Source: Toxorhynchites rutilus septentrionalis (taxonomy: Eukaryota; Arthropoda; Insecta; Diptera; Culicidae). Taken from it: a DNA stretch of 64,000 nucleotides. Both the position numbers and the translations under genes were made by a program. The stretch lies in NCBI RefSeq assembly GCF_029784135.1, contig NC_073746.1:292974089-293038088 (forward strand), given 5' to 3'. Position 1 is the first letter of the stretch, and the number at the start of each line of letters is the position of its first letter. The notes beneath the pieces are model-generated. The model saw only the letters and a program-made list of their open reading frames with translations. It made no database searches and was not told the origin of the DNA. Of this stretch, positions 53,926 through 64,000 are shown one piece after another.

Positions 53926-56183
53926 TAGAGTTTTTCGGAAAAAATAAATATAGACGGTTTGAGCAAACTCCAACCAATATTTTGTTTAGCAGATCCTTTT
54001 TTCGTGAAATGGCGGATATGTGAAAAAAAAATGAACGGTTTTAACTCATTTGGGAAAAACACTTTACATTTAACGATGTTTGAAGAATTAAAAAAAAAGA
54101 GGTATATGCCGGACGGAAGTTTGACGCAGAACAATAAATTCTGAATTCAGTTTTTTTACTGTTCGAAAATCTGTAGATTTATCTCTTTCAATGCTCCAAA
54201 TTGTAGTCATGAAAAAGGTCGTATTCTCATTGCTATTATATTGAACGGAAAAAAATGATTGTTCCCAACGGTCTCACTATGCGATCGTGTGCCATATGAG
54301 ATAGGATAAAAAACTTTCGGTCTTGAAAATGATCGGAACAGTTAAAAATAAATATTTTACTATAGTGCAACTCCAAATGAAATCGAACTAAACATGCAGA
54401 TTTTGAAAACTAGTGTTTTTGATTTGAAAGAGGGTTTGTATTCCGTTTGGGTTGGAGGAAATATGAGCTTTCCACAAGCATTTGGGATTTTTTTGGGTAT
54501 AACTTTTGAAAAGGGCGTATCGGTTTTAGTAAGAGAAATCTTTGATAATTTGTATCTCAAAAACTATGAGTCATAGTACTTTTTTTATTTACAAAAAAGA
54601 AACTTCAATTTTCAAACTTTGACAAACTTTGTAGAACATCGAATTTTTATGAATTTTCGAAACTTCGAATTTTTGTATGTTAACAATAATTTTTATTTCA
54701 AAATTATGAATGCTGATGTGATTTACAATAAAAAAGCTCTTAAATGCAGCCATCCTCAAGATATTTAAAAAAATATTTCTAATTTAACGCTAACATTTGA
54801 AGACATGTGCAAATTCATAAAATTTCATGAACATGGCATAACACGACGAACATATTAAAAGAGCCTATTTACTATAAAAAAACAATAAATGCGAAATGGT
54901 CGAAAATGATTGTTAACATACAACAATTCGAACTTTCGAAAATTCATAAAAAAACGATGTTCCACGAAGTTCGTCAAAAATAGTTTTACCATCTTGTACT
55001 CATTTTTTAAATTTTCTACATGACTTCTATTTTATATGAAAAAATTTAAAAAATTAAAAACAACATACATAATTAAAAAAAAAATTAAGACAATAAATTG
55101 TTAATTGATTGTTAATATACAAAAATTCGATGTTTTCAAAATTCATAAAAAATCCACAAAGTTCGTCAAAAATAGTTTTACCATCTTGTACCCATTTTTT
55201 ATTTTTTTTGCATGACTTCTATTTTATATGAAAAAAATAAAAGAAAAAAATATATTTTAGATATTGCGAATTAAAATTTTTTTGCCAATAAAAAAAAGTA
55301 CTAATTTTTTTTCTTAGTGTATATTTTTTCACGTTTGGATATCAATACTCTGTAACTCTTTCTAAGACACTATATCGGCAGAACTCATAGTTTTTGAGAC
55401 ATAAATTATAAAATATTTCTCTTACTAAAATTGATACGCCCTTTTCAAAAGTTACACTTGAGTCAAAAAATTCCCAAATTCTGTGGAAAACTCATTCTCC
55501 TCCATATATTTCCTCCAAACATGTAAATACGAAGAAAAAAGCACCCATATCATGCTATTTTCTGCCCGAGTTGCACGACCAATTCAGATTGTGGCTCTTA
55601 GAGAAGAGTCACTGATGATAACACAACGAATTTGAGTCTTTCGGAGGTGCCAACAAACAAAAAAAATATTTCAGGATGGAAACTATATTTTCTTAATTGA
55701 AAAACTGGCTGGAAACCGTAAAAGGTTGGGGTAACGAAATCAATTATTGTAGGGTTCTGTAGTGATCGATATCTCGTAAAATATCAATAAAAAAAATTCA
55801 TTTTTTTTATATGCTCGTGAGGACGAATGACCAAGACCTGGCGGCTGAAATTGAGAACTGTGTTTATAGTTCCGTTAATGTGTAAGGCGATTACTCGCAA
55901 ATTAGATTTTGTCGATTCTGTTCCGGTAATTCTCATGTGAAATGCACGGTAGCTTAGAAGAAATCGTCGATTGCGACCGTTATGTGAGCACTTCATCAGC
56001 CAGACCTGTGAAGTGATCATCACCTGTTCCTGCTGGCTGAAAATTCGATAAGAAGCTTGCGAAAATCACCTGTTTTGTTTTGTTGCTAGGAATGAAGGTT
56101 TCTATGAGAGAAGCAAATCATGTTTATATTTTACAAAACTCTGCTTCTATCTAAGGTACCTTAGAAGAGTTAGAAAGTTTTTC
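53926..56183. other. AT-rich non-coding DNA, dispersed repeats
   Basis: 54360-54900 is the inverted copy of the repeat at 30800-31420, and 55020-55500 contains further relatives. 55710-56040 starts ggttggggtaacgaaatcaa and later reads EEIVDCDRYVSTSS in one frame. This resembles a mariner terminus and the transposase segment before the second helix-turn-helix, but it is too decayed to call firmly. Confidence 0.4.
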
Positions 56184-56879
56184 TTAAGGGGGTATTCTGG
56201 TGTAGAGGCACAAATTTTCGAGCTCCCAAAAAAATAATCAAAGAATATTTTTACCATCTATTATCATTATCTTTCTTTTAATAATGAAACAAAAATTGAA
56301 CGGAAAAAATATTCATAATTAGAATAGTTATAAGCTGATGGAGTGAGGGGATTCTGAAAAAGTTATGCCGTGACGTACACTTTTCCAGCTCTTTTGGTTA
56401 TTTGAAACAAAAAATCGGACAGATATTGAGTCAGTAAATATGCCACCATCGCATGAACCTCGGACAAGTCAAAAACATGTTTTTTGACAAATTGGCGGCC
56501 GTTTGAAGAAAAAAAAATTGTTTTGAACGATTTTTTTACTTTTCCGGTTTTTGAAAAAATGTGAGACTGAAAGAATATAATTTTTCTATAGGTTCATGCA
56601 ATAGAGAGATGCATACAGATTGTATTCATATAAATTCGACATGAATCGGTTCAGTAGAACTTGAGATAACTAGAAGAACTTGAGTTTGCAAAAACTAATT
56701 TCGAGAAAAACGTGTTTGAAGTTAATTGTTATGGCCGTACGAGATTAGATACCGCATCACTAAAGTGGCTGTAACTCGGTAAATAATTTGATTCTCGAAA
56801 AATCCTTTCTAGGGTATATTCTTGAATGCTCAAATGTCAGAAACATTTCAAAAGTTTCTAGACTAGAATACTGCCTTAA
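56184..56879. mobile_element. TTAA-ended MITE, copy 2
   Basis: 696 bp. Left TTAA then gggggtattctggtgtaga; right (minus) TTAA then ggcagtattctagtctaga, an imperfect inverted repeat. TTAA at both ends fits the piggyBac target, though piggyBac relatedness is inferred from this alone. Inverted relative to copy 1 at 53355. Confidence 0.6.
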
Positions 56880-59200
56880 CACGTTGAGTGCCACGGTTTT
56901 ATAGCTTTACTCATACAACTCAAATGGACTCATACAACTCAAATGGATAATGATTCTCTGCTATCACAAAGCTGAGAAATTTTTCGACGTTTTGTTTTAC
57001 TATTGATTCATTAAAAAAAAAAGCTTTATTTTTAAATGTTTTCTTATCCTGAGACTGGCTCACCATATTGCACTGCTACTAAAACCGTAGGCTAACTTCA
57101 AGGATATTTTTTATTCATTTTCGGCGAATAATCAATAGAGTGCCGTGTTATGAAACATCAGAATAATAGCAAAAACAATATTACGATCATAAGGTGTTGG
57201 ATAGGTTATTCCAGACGACATTGGAATATATTCTATCTGATCATCTTTAGAAAGATTAAAGACCTTTAAAGGATAAATTTATCTTGGGCACATTGAATTG
57301 ATTTTCATGACTTCCAGTCGGGTGTTTATCAGCTCTGATAATAATTGTGTGGTCCCCACAAAGCATATATTCCAATGCCGTCAGTTCACTGAAATTCTTA
57401 GCATACCGTTTGATGATAAGGTAGGATGTTGATAATCATTTGCTGCGATACCTATTTTTCCAACAGTATTCATTCGACAAAATGAAGACTGAATACCTGA
57501 AATTAACCAGATTTAACCATGCAAATCTGCGGTCAAAGCAGTATGTACACTTGAGAGATGCAACAAGTTTGAAGGGATATAAAAAACTTTAGTCGTTCGA
57601 TAAATCTACTGCCAGATATGTCGGAAGTCCACGATATATGAATAAAATACGTCCATACTAATTCATTACATTTATTCGCAACGAAGAACGTAACCACACA
57701 GAATTGAATTAATCAAATATGTGATCCGTTTTATCTACAAAATGCAAAAAGGGTTTGAAATTCAATCGAATTCGAAAGGTGTTTCGTGAAGTCACTAATT
57801 GAATTACTATTGGAAGAATTATTTGGAGAGAACTGTGAATGTTCAGAATTATTGGTATCTAAAAAACGATTTTGGGCGGGATGAGATTCGCCCAAATCTG
57901 CTGGTAATAAAATTAATCAATTGCATCCATTACCCGTCTGCTGTCCATCGGGCGGGAGACGACAGAAAAATAAAATCGACACGAGACTGAGTCAGCCACT
58001 CACTGCGGACAATGCAATAGAGAATTAAAAATCCCTCGACGAGTGTCGTAAGATTTCAGTTGATCGTCTTTTGTTACACTTTCCGATCAAGAACTCATCA
58101 TCCGCTCTATGGAATGGGATTAACCGTTTGTGGCTTGCACTCACGATAAAACTTGAGTAGTAGAAGTAATGTTTCGAGAGTGCAAGCAGTGGGGATTCCG
58201 CTTTCATATTGCTTTTTTGAGATCTTGGTAGCTCACCGTTTCAAGTATTCTCTCTGTGTACATATGAAGAATAAAAGAGCATCGCCTGCTGGGGGTGATT
58301 TAAAAATATCCGACTAGAGGGATATACTTATTCATTGATCGTTGAATGTGATTTTTTACCATCCCTGCCGGTGACTGACGTGGCAATCAACGTATTAAGA
58401 GTGGTTAAAAGAGTGAATATCTTTAATTAAATTAACAGAATAGAATATGTTAATCGTCTAATTCGTGTGCACCTTCTTATTCACTAGGAAGATACGTTCC
58501 AATTCAATAAGATGTGCCAATTGATAAAGGAACGTCTTTTTTTCAGGTCAATCTCTTCTTCTTCGTTCTCTTTAACACGTCGTTCTCATAAGCATTCATT
58601 CTAATTGATATTATAATGAAGTCTTCTTTTATACATTTTTGAAAGCTGATGTGGGAAAATCATTCATTGCACGTCAAATCGTAGCTGTGTATTCTTTGAA
58701 TCCTTTCACCGTTCAATTTTCCCATTGAGCTCTGAGATGTCCTTTGAATGTCTTGTTGACTAATGTGCGCTACACATACAACGTCCCGTCACCGTTCCGT
58801 CCATAGCGATTTGGTAATGTAATCGATGTTGATGGTTTCCCTGGACTCACCCAGGGCCTTTGACTTTTAGGATTCTCGAAAAAAATCCTTTCAAACACGA
58901 CTGTCACTTTTCTGCAAATGCTTATTGTTATAAAGTTTGAAGAATGTCAATCCATGTAACAAACACCCGTTCCATGGCCAATATTTGGAATATTATATAA
59001 GTTAAATTCACGAATTTCTAAATAATTAAAAGAACTGAATTCAAAAACTTTTTTTCGAACACAATCCTACGTCAAGATTCCGTTCATGCACTTAGGTACT
59101 AACCCTTATATTTTTATATATTTATTGATTTATTTTCTTGATAAATCGCTTGTTCAAGTGCATATTCATTAGAGGTTCAAACCAAGCTCCACGTATAAAA
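56880..59200. other. AT-rich non-coding DNA
   Basis: No gene. 57830-57903 (gattttgggcgggatgagat, ending tctgctgg before T) resembles the Helitron-like 3' ends at 22177 and 26277 and is probably a 3' scrap. 59067-59120 resembles 35315-35375. Confidence 0.4.
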
Positions 59201-60480
59201 TCAAAATATAATAATTGAATACATCTCAACATGGACTAGAACCCTTCAACTTTAATATCTCCGATTAATATTTCACTCTACAAAAGAATACACACAAAAG
59301 CCGCAAACAGTTCCGCGAAAATGGACTTGGGCTAGCGCATGCACTACTTCCAATTAACATTTAATTGCATTGTAAACTCCAGGAATTTCTTCCCTTCAAT
59401 TTTTCACCCCGCCAAGTATTTTTTTCCCACTTTATTTCTGAACCGCCATAAAAAATATAGAATAGATTCCCACCATGACCACAGCATATTGTTGTTTTCT
59501 TGTGGCTTCATATCCCACAACTCATCGAATTTCCACCGAATATCCCCCGCTGACCGGGGACAAGCAGAATAACAAGGAAAGGAACAGTAAAACGGAGGGA
59601 AAGCGTTCAACACTACCCGCCAACGCCCTCACGGAATGTGGCGCGAGAAAATGTGGGCAACAAGAGAACGAAATTGAAACAATTTTCATCGCGAATAAAT
59701 TCATGAATGAAATTTAAAATTTAAATTCTGAAACCATAAGCGATGAGGCGAGAGAGAATGTGTGGGACGGAGATATGAGGGAGCACTCGAGAATTTGCAT
59801 TCGGTGCTCGGTGTGAAGCTTAAAAGGGTCGAAAAAATATATCCTGAGATAGATATTGCATGGAAACGGGAAACAATGCTACGACGGAAAAGCGAAATCA
59901 CACTCCGATTGGAGTGAATGTAACCATTCGGAGGCCCTCAGTTTTAGCGCAAACACCTACATCCCCACAACCGCACACACACACACACACACATACACAC
60001 ACAGGAGCCCTCGCGTGTGGAGAAATGCCGAGAAATGAGATATCGAATGAGGGATTTATGGAATATGGAATACCCTTTCGCAAATTTCCATGAATAAATT
60101 CCGCTCTCCACCGCGGGGAGTTGTGCGGCTTCGGGACTGCCTGGAAATGAAATTGATATGAAAAAAACCACACAAAAAAAAGTGGAATCTCACTTCTCGT
60201 GCGCATAAATGAAACCATTGATTTGGTGAGTTTGGAGTGGAAAAGCCCCAAAACAATTAAATTCGCGGCACGCTACGGATTCACGTGTACGGATGCTTCC
60301 CGGGTACCGCCGCTAGCGTGCGATTGCAAAGTGGAGCGGGAGGAATATTTCCGTTTAATCAGCCTCCTGCGGAAGTTTTACTCGATGACTGATTTCATTC
60401 CGTGCCGAGTTTCGTCGATCATGGCGAACATGAGAAAGTTCGGCTTGTTTGTGCGTGCTAAATATAAGTGATTATTTCAG
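59200..60480. other. Probable single-copy non-coding DNA with a CA microsatellite
   Basis: Less AT-rich, no transposon text. A (CA)n tract with one interruption lies at about 59975-60002. The 90-codon frame 60199-60471 has a fairly even composition but no recognisable domain. I leave it uncalled. Confidence 0.4.
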
Positions 60481-61376
60481 ATGTGTCGGAATCAATTTGT
60501 CTCTATTGCCTCAAAAACATAATTTAATAATTATTCAGTCCCCGAAATAATTATGTGCAGACCTATTATGAAGCTGAACCTATTTAAAATGTGACTTTGA
60601 TTTAAATTATGTTTTCGAATTGAAATCTGTCACGAACATGTGCGGATAGCTAGAATTGCACATGAAAATTCTGAAACCACGAAATAATTAATGTTTAATT
60701 AATACGCCTACCACCGCCCTGTTGAAATCAATGTTGTGGTTCAGATTTGCGAAAACAATAAAGAAGAATAACATTTGTTTGTGGCGTTTGCCAGCAAAGC
60801 TTTTCCATCTAACTTTACTGTCCAAAATGTTGTTACACTTCCTCAACACGCTAACACAAAAATTCAACACAGTCTCGGATGATGTTGTGGATGAAAAACT
60901 GGGTCAACAAGCTGTATGCATCGGTGGTTGGTTATCCTAAATTTTACATATCCCAATCCTCCTTTCAATACTCATTTTTGGGATTTGTTTTCGCCTCACC
61001 AAGAGAATTAATTGCAGATGCCGTCAGCTTCTAAGGGGTGTAACGATCAAAATTTTGTCAAACAAGAATACGTGTGAATTGATTGAATTTTATATTTAAA
61101 AATTGAATATGTTTTTTCTCCGAAGTTTCATTTCTAAAAAATACAGAAACAATATTTAGCTAGGCTTGCGATTGCCCGAGTAAAATTTCTGGTCACCAAA
61201 TTCGGTACATCTACGTCGTCCACTTTGTTCGCATTCCTGAAAATATCTGCCACCTTTCCCCTTCCGATTGCTGCATGCAACTCTTACACAGCAAGCCGAA
61301 CCTCGCCAGCATCGTCGTGTATAGTTTCCATGATCGTGTTTTGGGCAACTTATTTCGTTGATCGTCGCGATTCGGA
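60481..61376. other. Non-coding stretch
   Basis: No gene or clear repeat seen. Confidence 0.35.
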
Positions 61377-61384
61377 GTCACAAC

Positions 61385-62761
61385 CAGTGTTGCCACACGT
61401 ACAGATTTATCTGGAAAGGTACAGATTATTTCGTTATTTTTGGTACAGGTTCTGTACGGTACAGATTACAGATTTTCGTCAAAAAGTACAGATTGGTACA
61501 GATTTTTTCCGCGTGTGAATTTTCACTCTAACATTTTATTGAATGATAGTACCTAATCTAAATTTAGACAGACTATGTGTAAGCATTATCAAGCAGACGA
61601 GTGATCCGTGGCTAGCAAATGTTGATGTACATTGAATTCGACTCGGATTGCGTCACCTCAGCGGCTTGGGACCGTCTCCTCGTTAGACGGTGACTTCGCC
61701 CCCCATTACATTGACCTCAGAATAAATTTCATTACGGGAAAATAAATTCATAATAAAAATTACCAGCGGCGTTAATACGTAAGTACTAGTATTGGATTGG
61801 GGAAAAAGAAATGTCGTATATTGTCAATATATGGCAACACTTAAACATATCTTGTGTTGTACTTATTGTATCGGGTCATACTATATGGCTATTTAAAGAA
61901 GACAATCTGTGCTACAAGTGTCGTTTTGACAGTGTTGTGATTGTCCTTTTCAATCTCAAGTTATAGCGCGTCAAAGATGGAGTCCACCAAGCAATAAATT
62001 CGCCATATTTTACGTTTTTACTACCGGCGAGGTAAAACTGCAACGAAGGCGACCGAAAAAATTCGTGTTGTTTATGGACCCGATACTGTAACGATTCGCA
62101 CAGCACAGCGTTGGTTTGATCGATTTCGTACTGGTGTAGTGGCTGTCGAAGATACACCCAGTACTGGTAGGCCATTCGTCGTGGAAACCGATAAAATCGT
62201 TGAAATCATCCAAGTAGACCGGCATGTGAGCACTCGATCGATTGGTCAGGAACTGGGTATAGACAATAAAACCGTTTGGAACCATTTTCAGAAGATTGGA
62301 TTCCAATAAAGGTGGATGTATGGGTGGCACACGAGTTGACGCAAAAAAATCTTTTAGGCCGAATCAACGCCTGCGATGCACTGCTGAAACTGAACGAACT
62401 CGACCCATTTTTGAAGAAGATGGTGCGCTGTGTATAATGAAGTTGCCTTCTAAATGGCAACAAGTTTGCGAACATAACGGCGCATACTTGACTTAAATTG
62501 GATAATTTTAGGTATGTTAAATAAAGCGTCAAATTTCGATCAGCAATACGACATTTCTTTTTCTCCAACCCTATATTTGTAGTAAGTAAATCTAGATATA
62601 AAGTAAGTGAGTAAATATCCTTACGTAGTAAACAAATGAGTATTGTACTCTACAATGAATAATTCCAATAGTACAGATTTTTGGTACAGACTTTTTGAAG
62701 ATAAAGTAGAGATGAGAAAGATTTTTTCCCTTTTGGTACAGATTAAAATGTGGCAACACTG
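61385..62761 (+). mobile_element. hAT-like element with 8-bp target duplication and nested mariner
   Basis: Termini cagtgttgccaca and tgtggcaacactg form a perfect 13-bp inverted repeat. gtcacaac is duplicated exactly at 61377-61384 and 62762-62769. Subterminal ggtacagat and gtacagatt motifs are reiterated at both ends, probable transposase-binding sites. There is no readable transposase. A mariner fossil (61792-62573) fills more than half the length. CAG ends and the 8-bp duplication place it with hAT. An older copy is at 38007-41243. Confidence 0.85.
61792..62573 (+). pseudogene. Mariner fossil with internal deletion
   Basis: 782 bp between TA dinucleotides. The termini ttggattggggaaaaagaaa and (minus) tagggttggagaaaaagaaa are imperfect inverted repeats. 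Coding from about 61978 has an early stop (MESTKQ, stop, IRHILRFYYLRG) shared with 40249. It continues through RTAQRWFDRFRTGVVAVED and STRSIGQELGIDNKTVWNHF, then frameshifts. The middle of the catalytic domain is deleted; the end reads WQQVCEHNGAYLT in another frame. The shared early stop suggests both copies spread as non-autonomous DNA or arose from an already defective source. Confidence 0.9.
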
Positions 62762-63094
62762 GTCACAACCTTCTTATAAGTTGATAGTTTGACTCGTTTT
62801 TCTGCTCCATGCACAGTTGTAAACTACATCCGCAGCATGTCTGCAACATTTCGAACGGAGAGGTTGGGATTCTGCTTTTTCCATCGCTGTGGCCTCCGGC
62901 TGTCGATGTCCGCCCGATCCAGGCTTCCTCGTTGTTGACAAACGTTCCCCGTACATTTTTAGTATGTTACTTACAGTTGATTTGGCTACTTCTTGGGGTG
63001 TACGTAGATTATTGTGTATAAAAATCTCATGTCACGGTTTTTGTGGTCGACTTCCTCCGAAACGGCATAACCGATTTTGATGAAATTATACACA

Positions 63095-63568
63095 GAAAAT
63101 TATAATCTCTTTATATCCCAGCCTTTTACTGAAGATAATATGGCACCCTTCTAAGTCGACCGCGAGTAATGAGTTTCCTATCTTCTCCTTGGATGGCACT
63201 AACGTTCCCAGTTGAAGTTTTGCCTTCTCAACATAGTATAATTACTTGCGTCATTTTTATTAGTAATACTAAATTGAGATTTCTATGCCGGATAACACGC
63301 CTTGAATGTAGTGGCAAGCTCTAGAATACGCGTGAACACAGTGCAAGTCGGAAGAAATTTCTTTGACGAAAAATCGCCCGGCCCGAACGGGAATAAAACC
63401 CGAACCTCCGGCATGATAATGCGGAACGCTAACCACTCAGCTACGGGAGCACTGAGTTCCGTAACTTATTGAGTTTAAAATTATGAGTTACTGTATGCTA
63501 GTAAAATTACAAGAGTTTGGCTCGTTCAAACTTATGTTAGTGAGCCTGTAAAAATAAACGAACTTAAA
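63095..63568 (+). mobile_element. I-clade retrotransposon 3' end, split by a SINE
   Basis: 63095-63181 (tatcccagccttttactg onward) matches the 3' UTR of the intact element near 6855-6925. 63505-63568 matches its terminus (gagcctgtaaaaataaacga) and ends in an A tract. It is heavily 5' truncated. A SINE lies between. Confidence 0.8.
63182..63450 (-). mobile_element. tRNA-derived SINE (Feilai-like), copy 2
   Basis: The minus strand begins with a tRNA-like head (gtagctgagtggttagcg box A, ggttcgggttttattcccg spanning a mutated box B). It shares the body of the SINE at 15016-15291 and ends in gaagg/agaag text. A possible short duplication is tgagtttcc/tgagttccg. It is more diverged from a working promoter than copy 1. 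Confidence 0.8.
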
Positions 63569-63790
63569 AAAAGTCACAGAAGGGTTATATCCGAGACACG
63601 ACTGCTTAGTCGACGACCGTTTTGTTTGGTTGTTGGGTATTGTTTGTTCACTCCACCAGTGTATACTACAAGGATGATCGAAGGAGGATGGTAATTAGTT
63701 TGGATGGTGCAAGATAGAAGATAATGAAGTGGAATGACGTATGATGAAAGGCGCCCTTCGGGCCCTGAACGAGTTGACTCCTGTGTTATT
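63569..63790 (-). repeat. 3' scrap of the composite repeat
   Basis: On the minus strand it holds the segment before the stem-loop (gaacaaacaatacccaacaa, then ccaaacaaaacgg) and the right-end block (gtcgtgtctcggatataacc). The stem-loop itself is lost: the sequence after aaaacgg diverges. The I-clade 3' end abuts it. Confidence 0.65.
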
Positions 63791-63826
63791 TATGGATGTA
63801 ATAAAGAGAAAAACTCACTAATATAA

Positions 63827-64000
<174 letters not shown>

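Noticed and set aside
59856..60251. ORFs over the CA repeat on both strands
   Set aside because: Translations are His/Thr or Cys/Val runs made by the microsatellite.

Overview
The window is repeat-rich intergenic or intronic DNA from an insect, most likely a culicine mosquito of the Aedes type. The evidence is the mix of elements: an I-clade retrotransposon with a C-terminal RNase H, an R4/Dong-like element, an RTE tail, tRNA-derived SINEs resembling Feilai, mariner, hAT, pogo-like and Harbinger DNA transposons, Helitron-like elements, and many MITEs. I found no convincing host protein gene, rRNA or true tRNA gene. Almost all recognisable coding capacity belongs to transposons.

Layout. 1-13150: three nested non-LTR retrotransposons. 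An L1/Tx1-like element (ORF1 from 93, ORF2 remnant 7214-9788) is split by an apparently intact 6.0 kb I-clade element (1031-7060, two open ORFs, perfect 14-bp target duplication, poly(A)). An R4/Dong-like copy (about 9900-13118) interrupts its 3' part. 13150-22200: MITEs, a SINE, a Harbinger fragment, and a composite repeat with a 296-bp triplication. A second, inverted copy of that repeat lies inside a Helitron-like element. 22200-29500: AT-rich DNA, degenerate tandem repeats, a second Helitron-like element and a low-repeat stretch. 29513-30797: a mariner with an uninterrupted 341-residue transposase, perfect 30-bp inverted repeats and a TA duplication. 30800-36700: a hAT fossil, an I-like 3' fragment, a pogo-like MITE and an RTE tail. 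38007-41243: an old hAT-like element carrying a Helitron-like element and a broken mariner. 42700-43880: another composite repeat. 48600-52250: nested MITEs, a retroposon ORF1 scrap and a mariner fossil. 53350-56880: a pair of TTAA-ended MITEs in opposite orientation. 61385-62761: a hAT-like element with a perfect 8-bp duplication and a nested mariner fossil. 63090-64000: an I-clade 3' end split by a SINE, a composite-repeat scrap, and a (CT)n(TA)n tract running into a Helitron-like start.

The most unusual signal is a set of non-autonomous repeats that share a palindromic left terminus, GACRTAGNNCTAYGTC, and a conserved hairpin right end, while their bodies differ. One family of this set carries a canonical histone-mRNA 3' stem-loop near its right end (42811-42826, minus strand; decayed copy at 19679-19696). 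About 36700-38000, 41250-42700, 45200-48600 and 59200-60480 look like single-copy DNA without genes.
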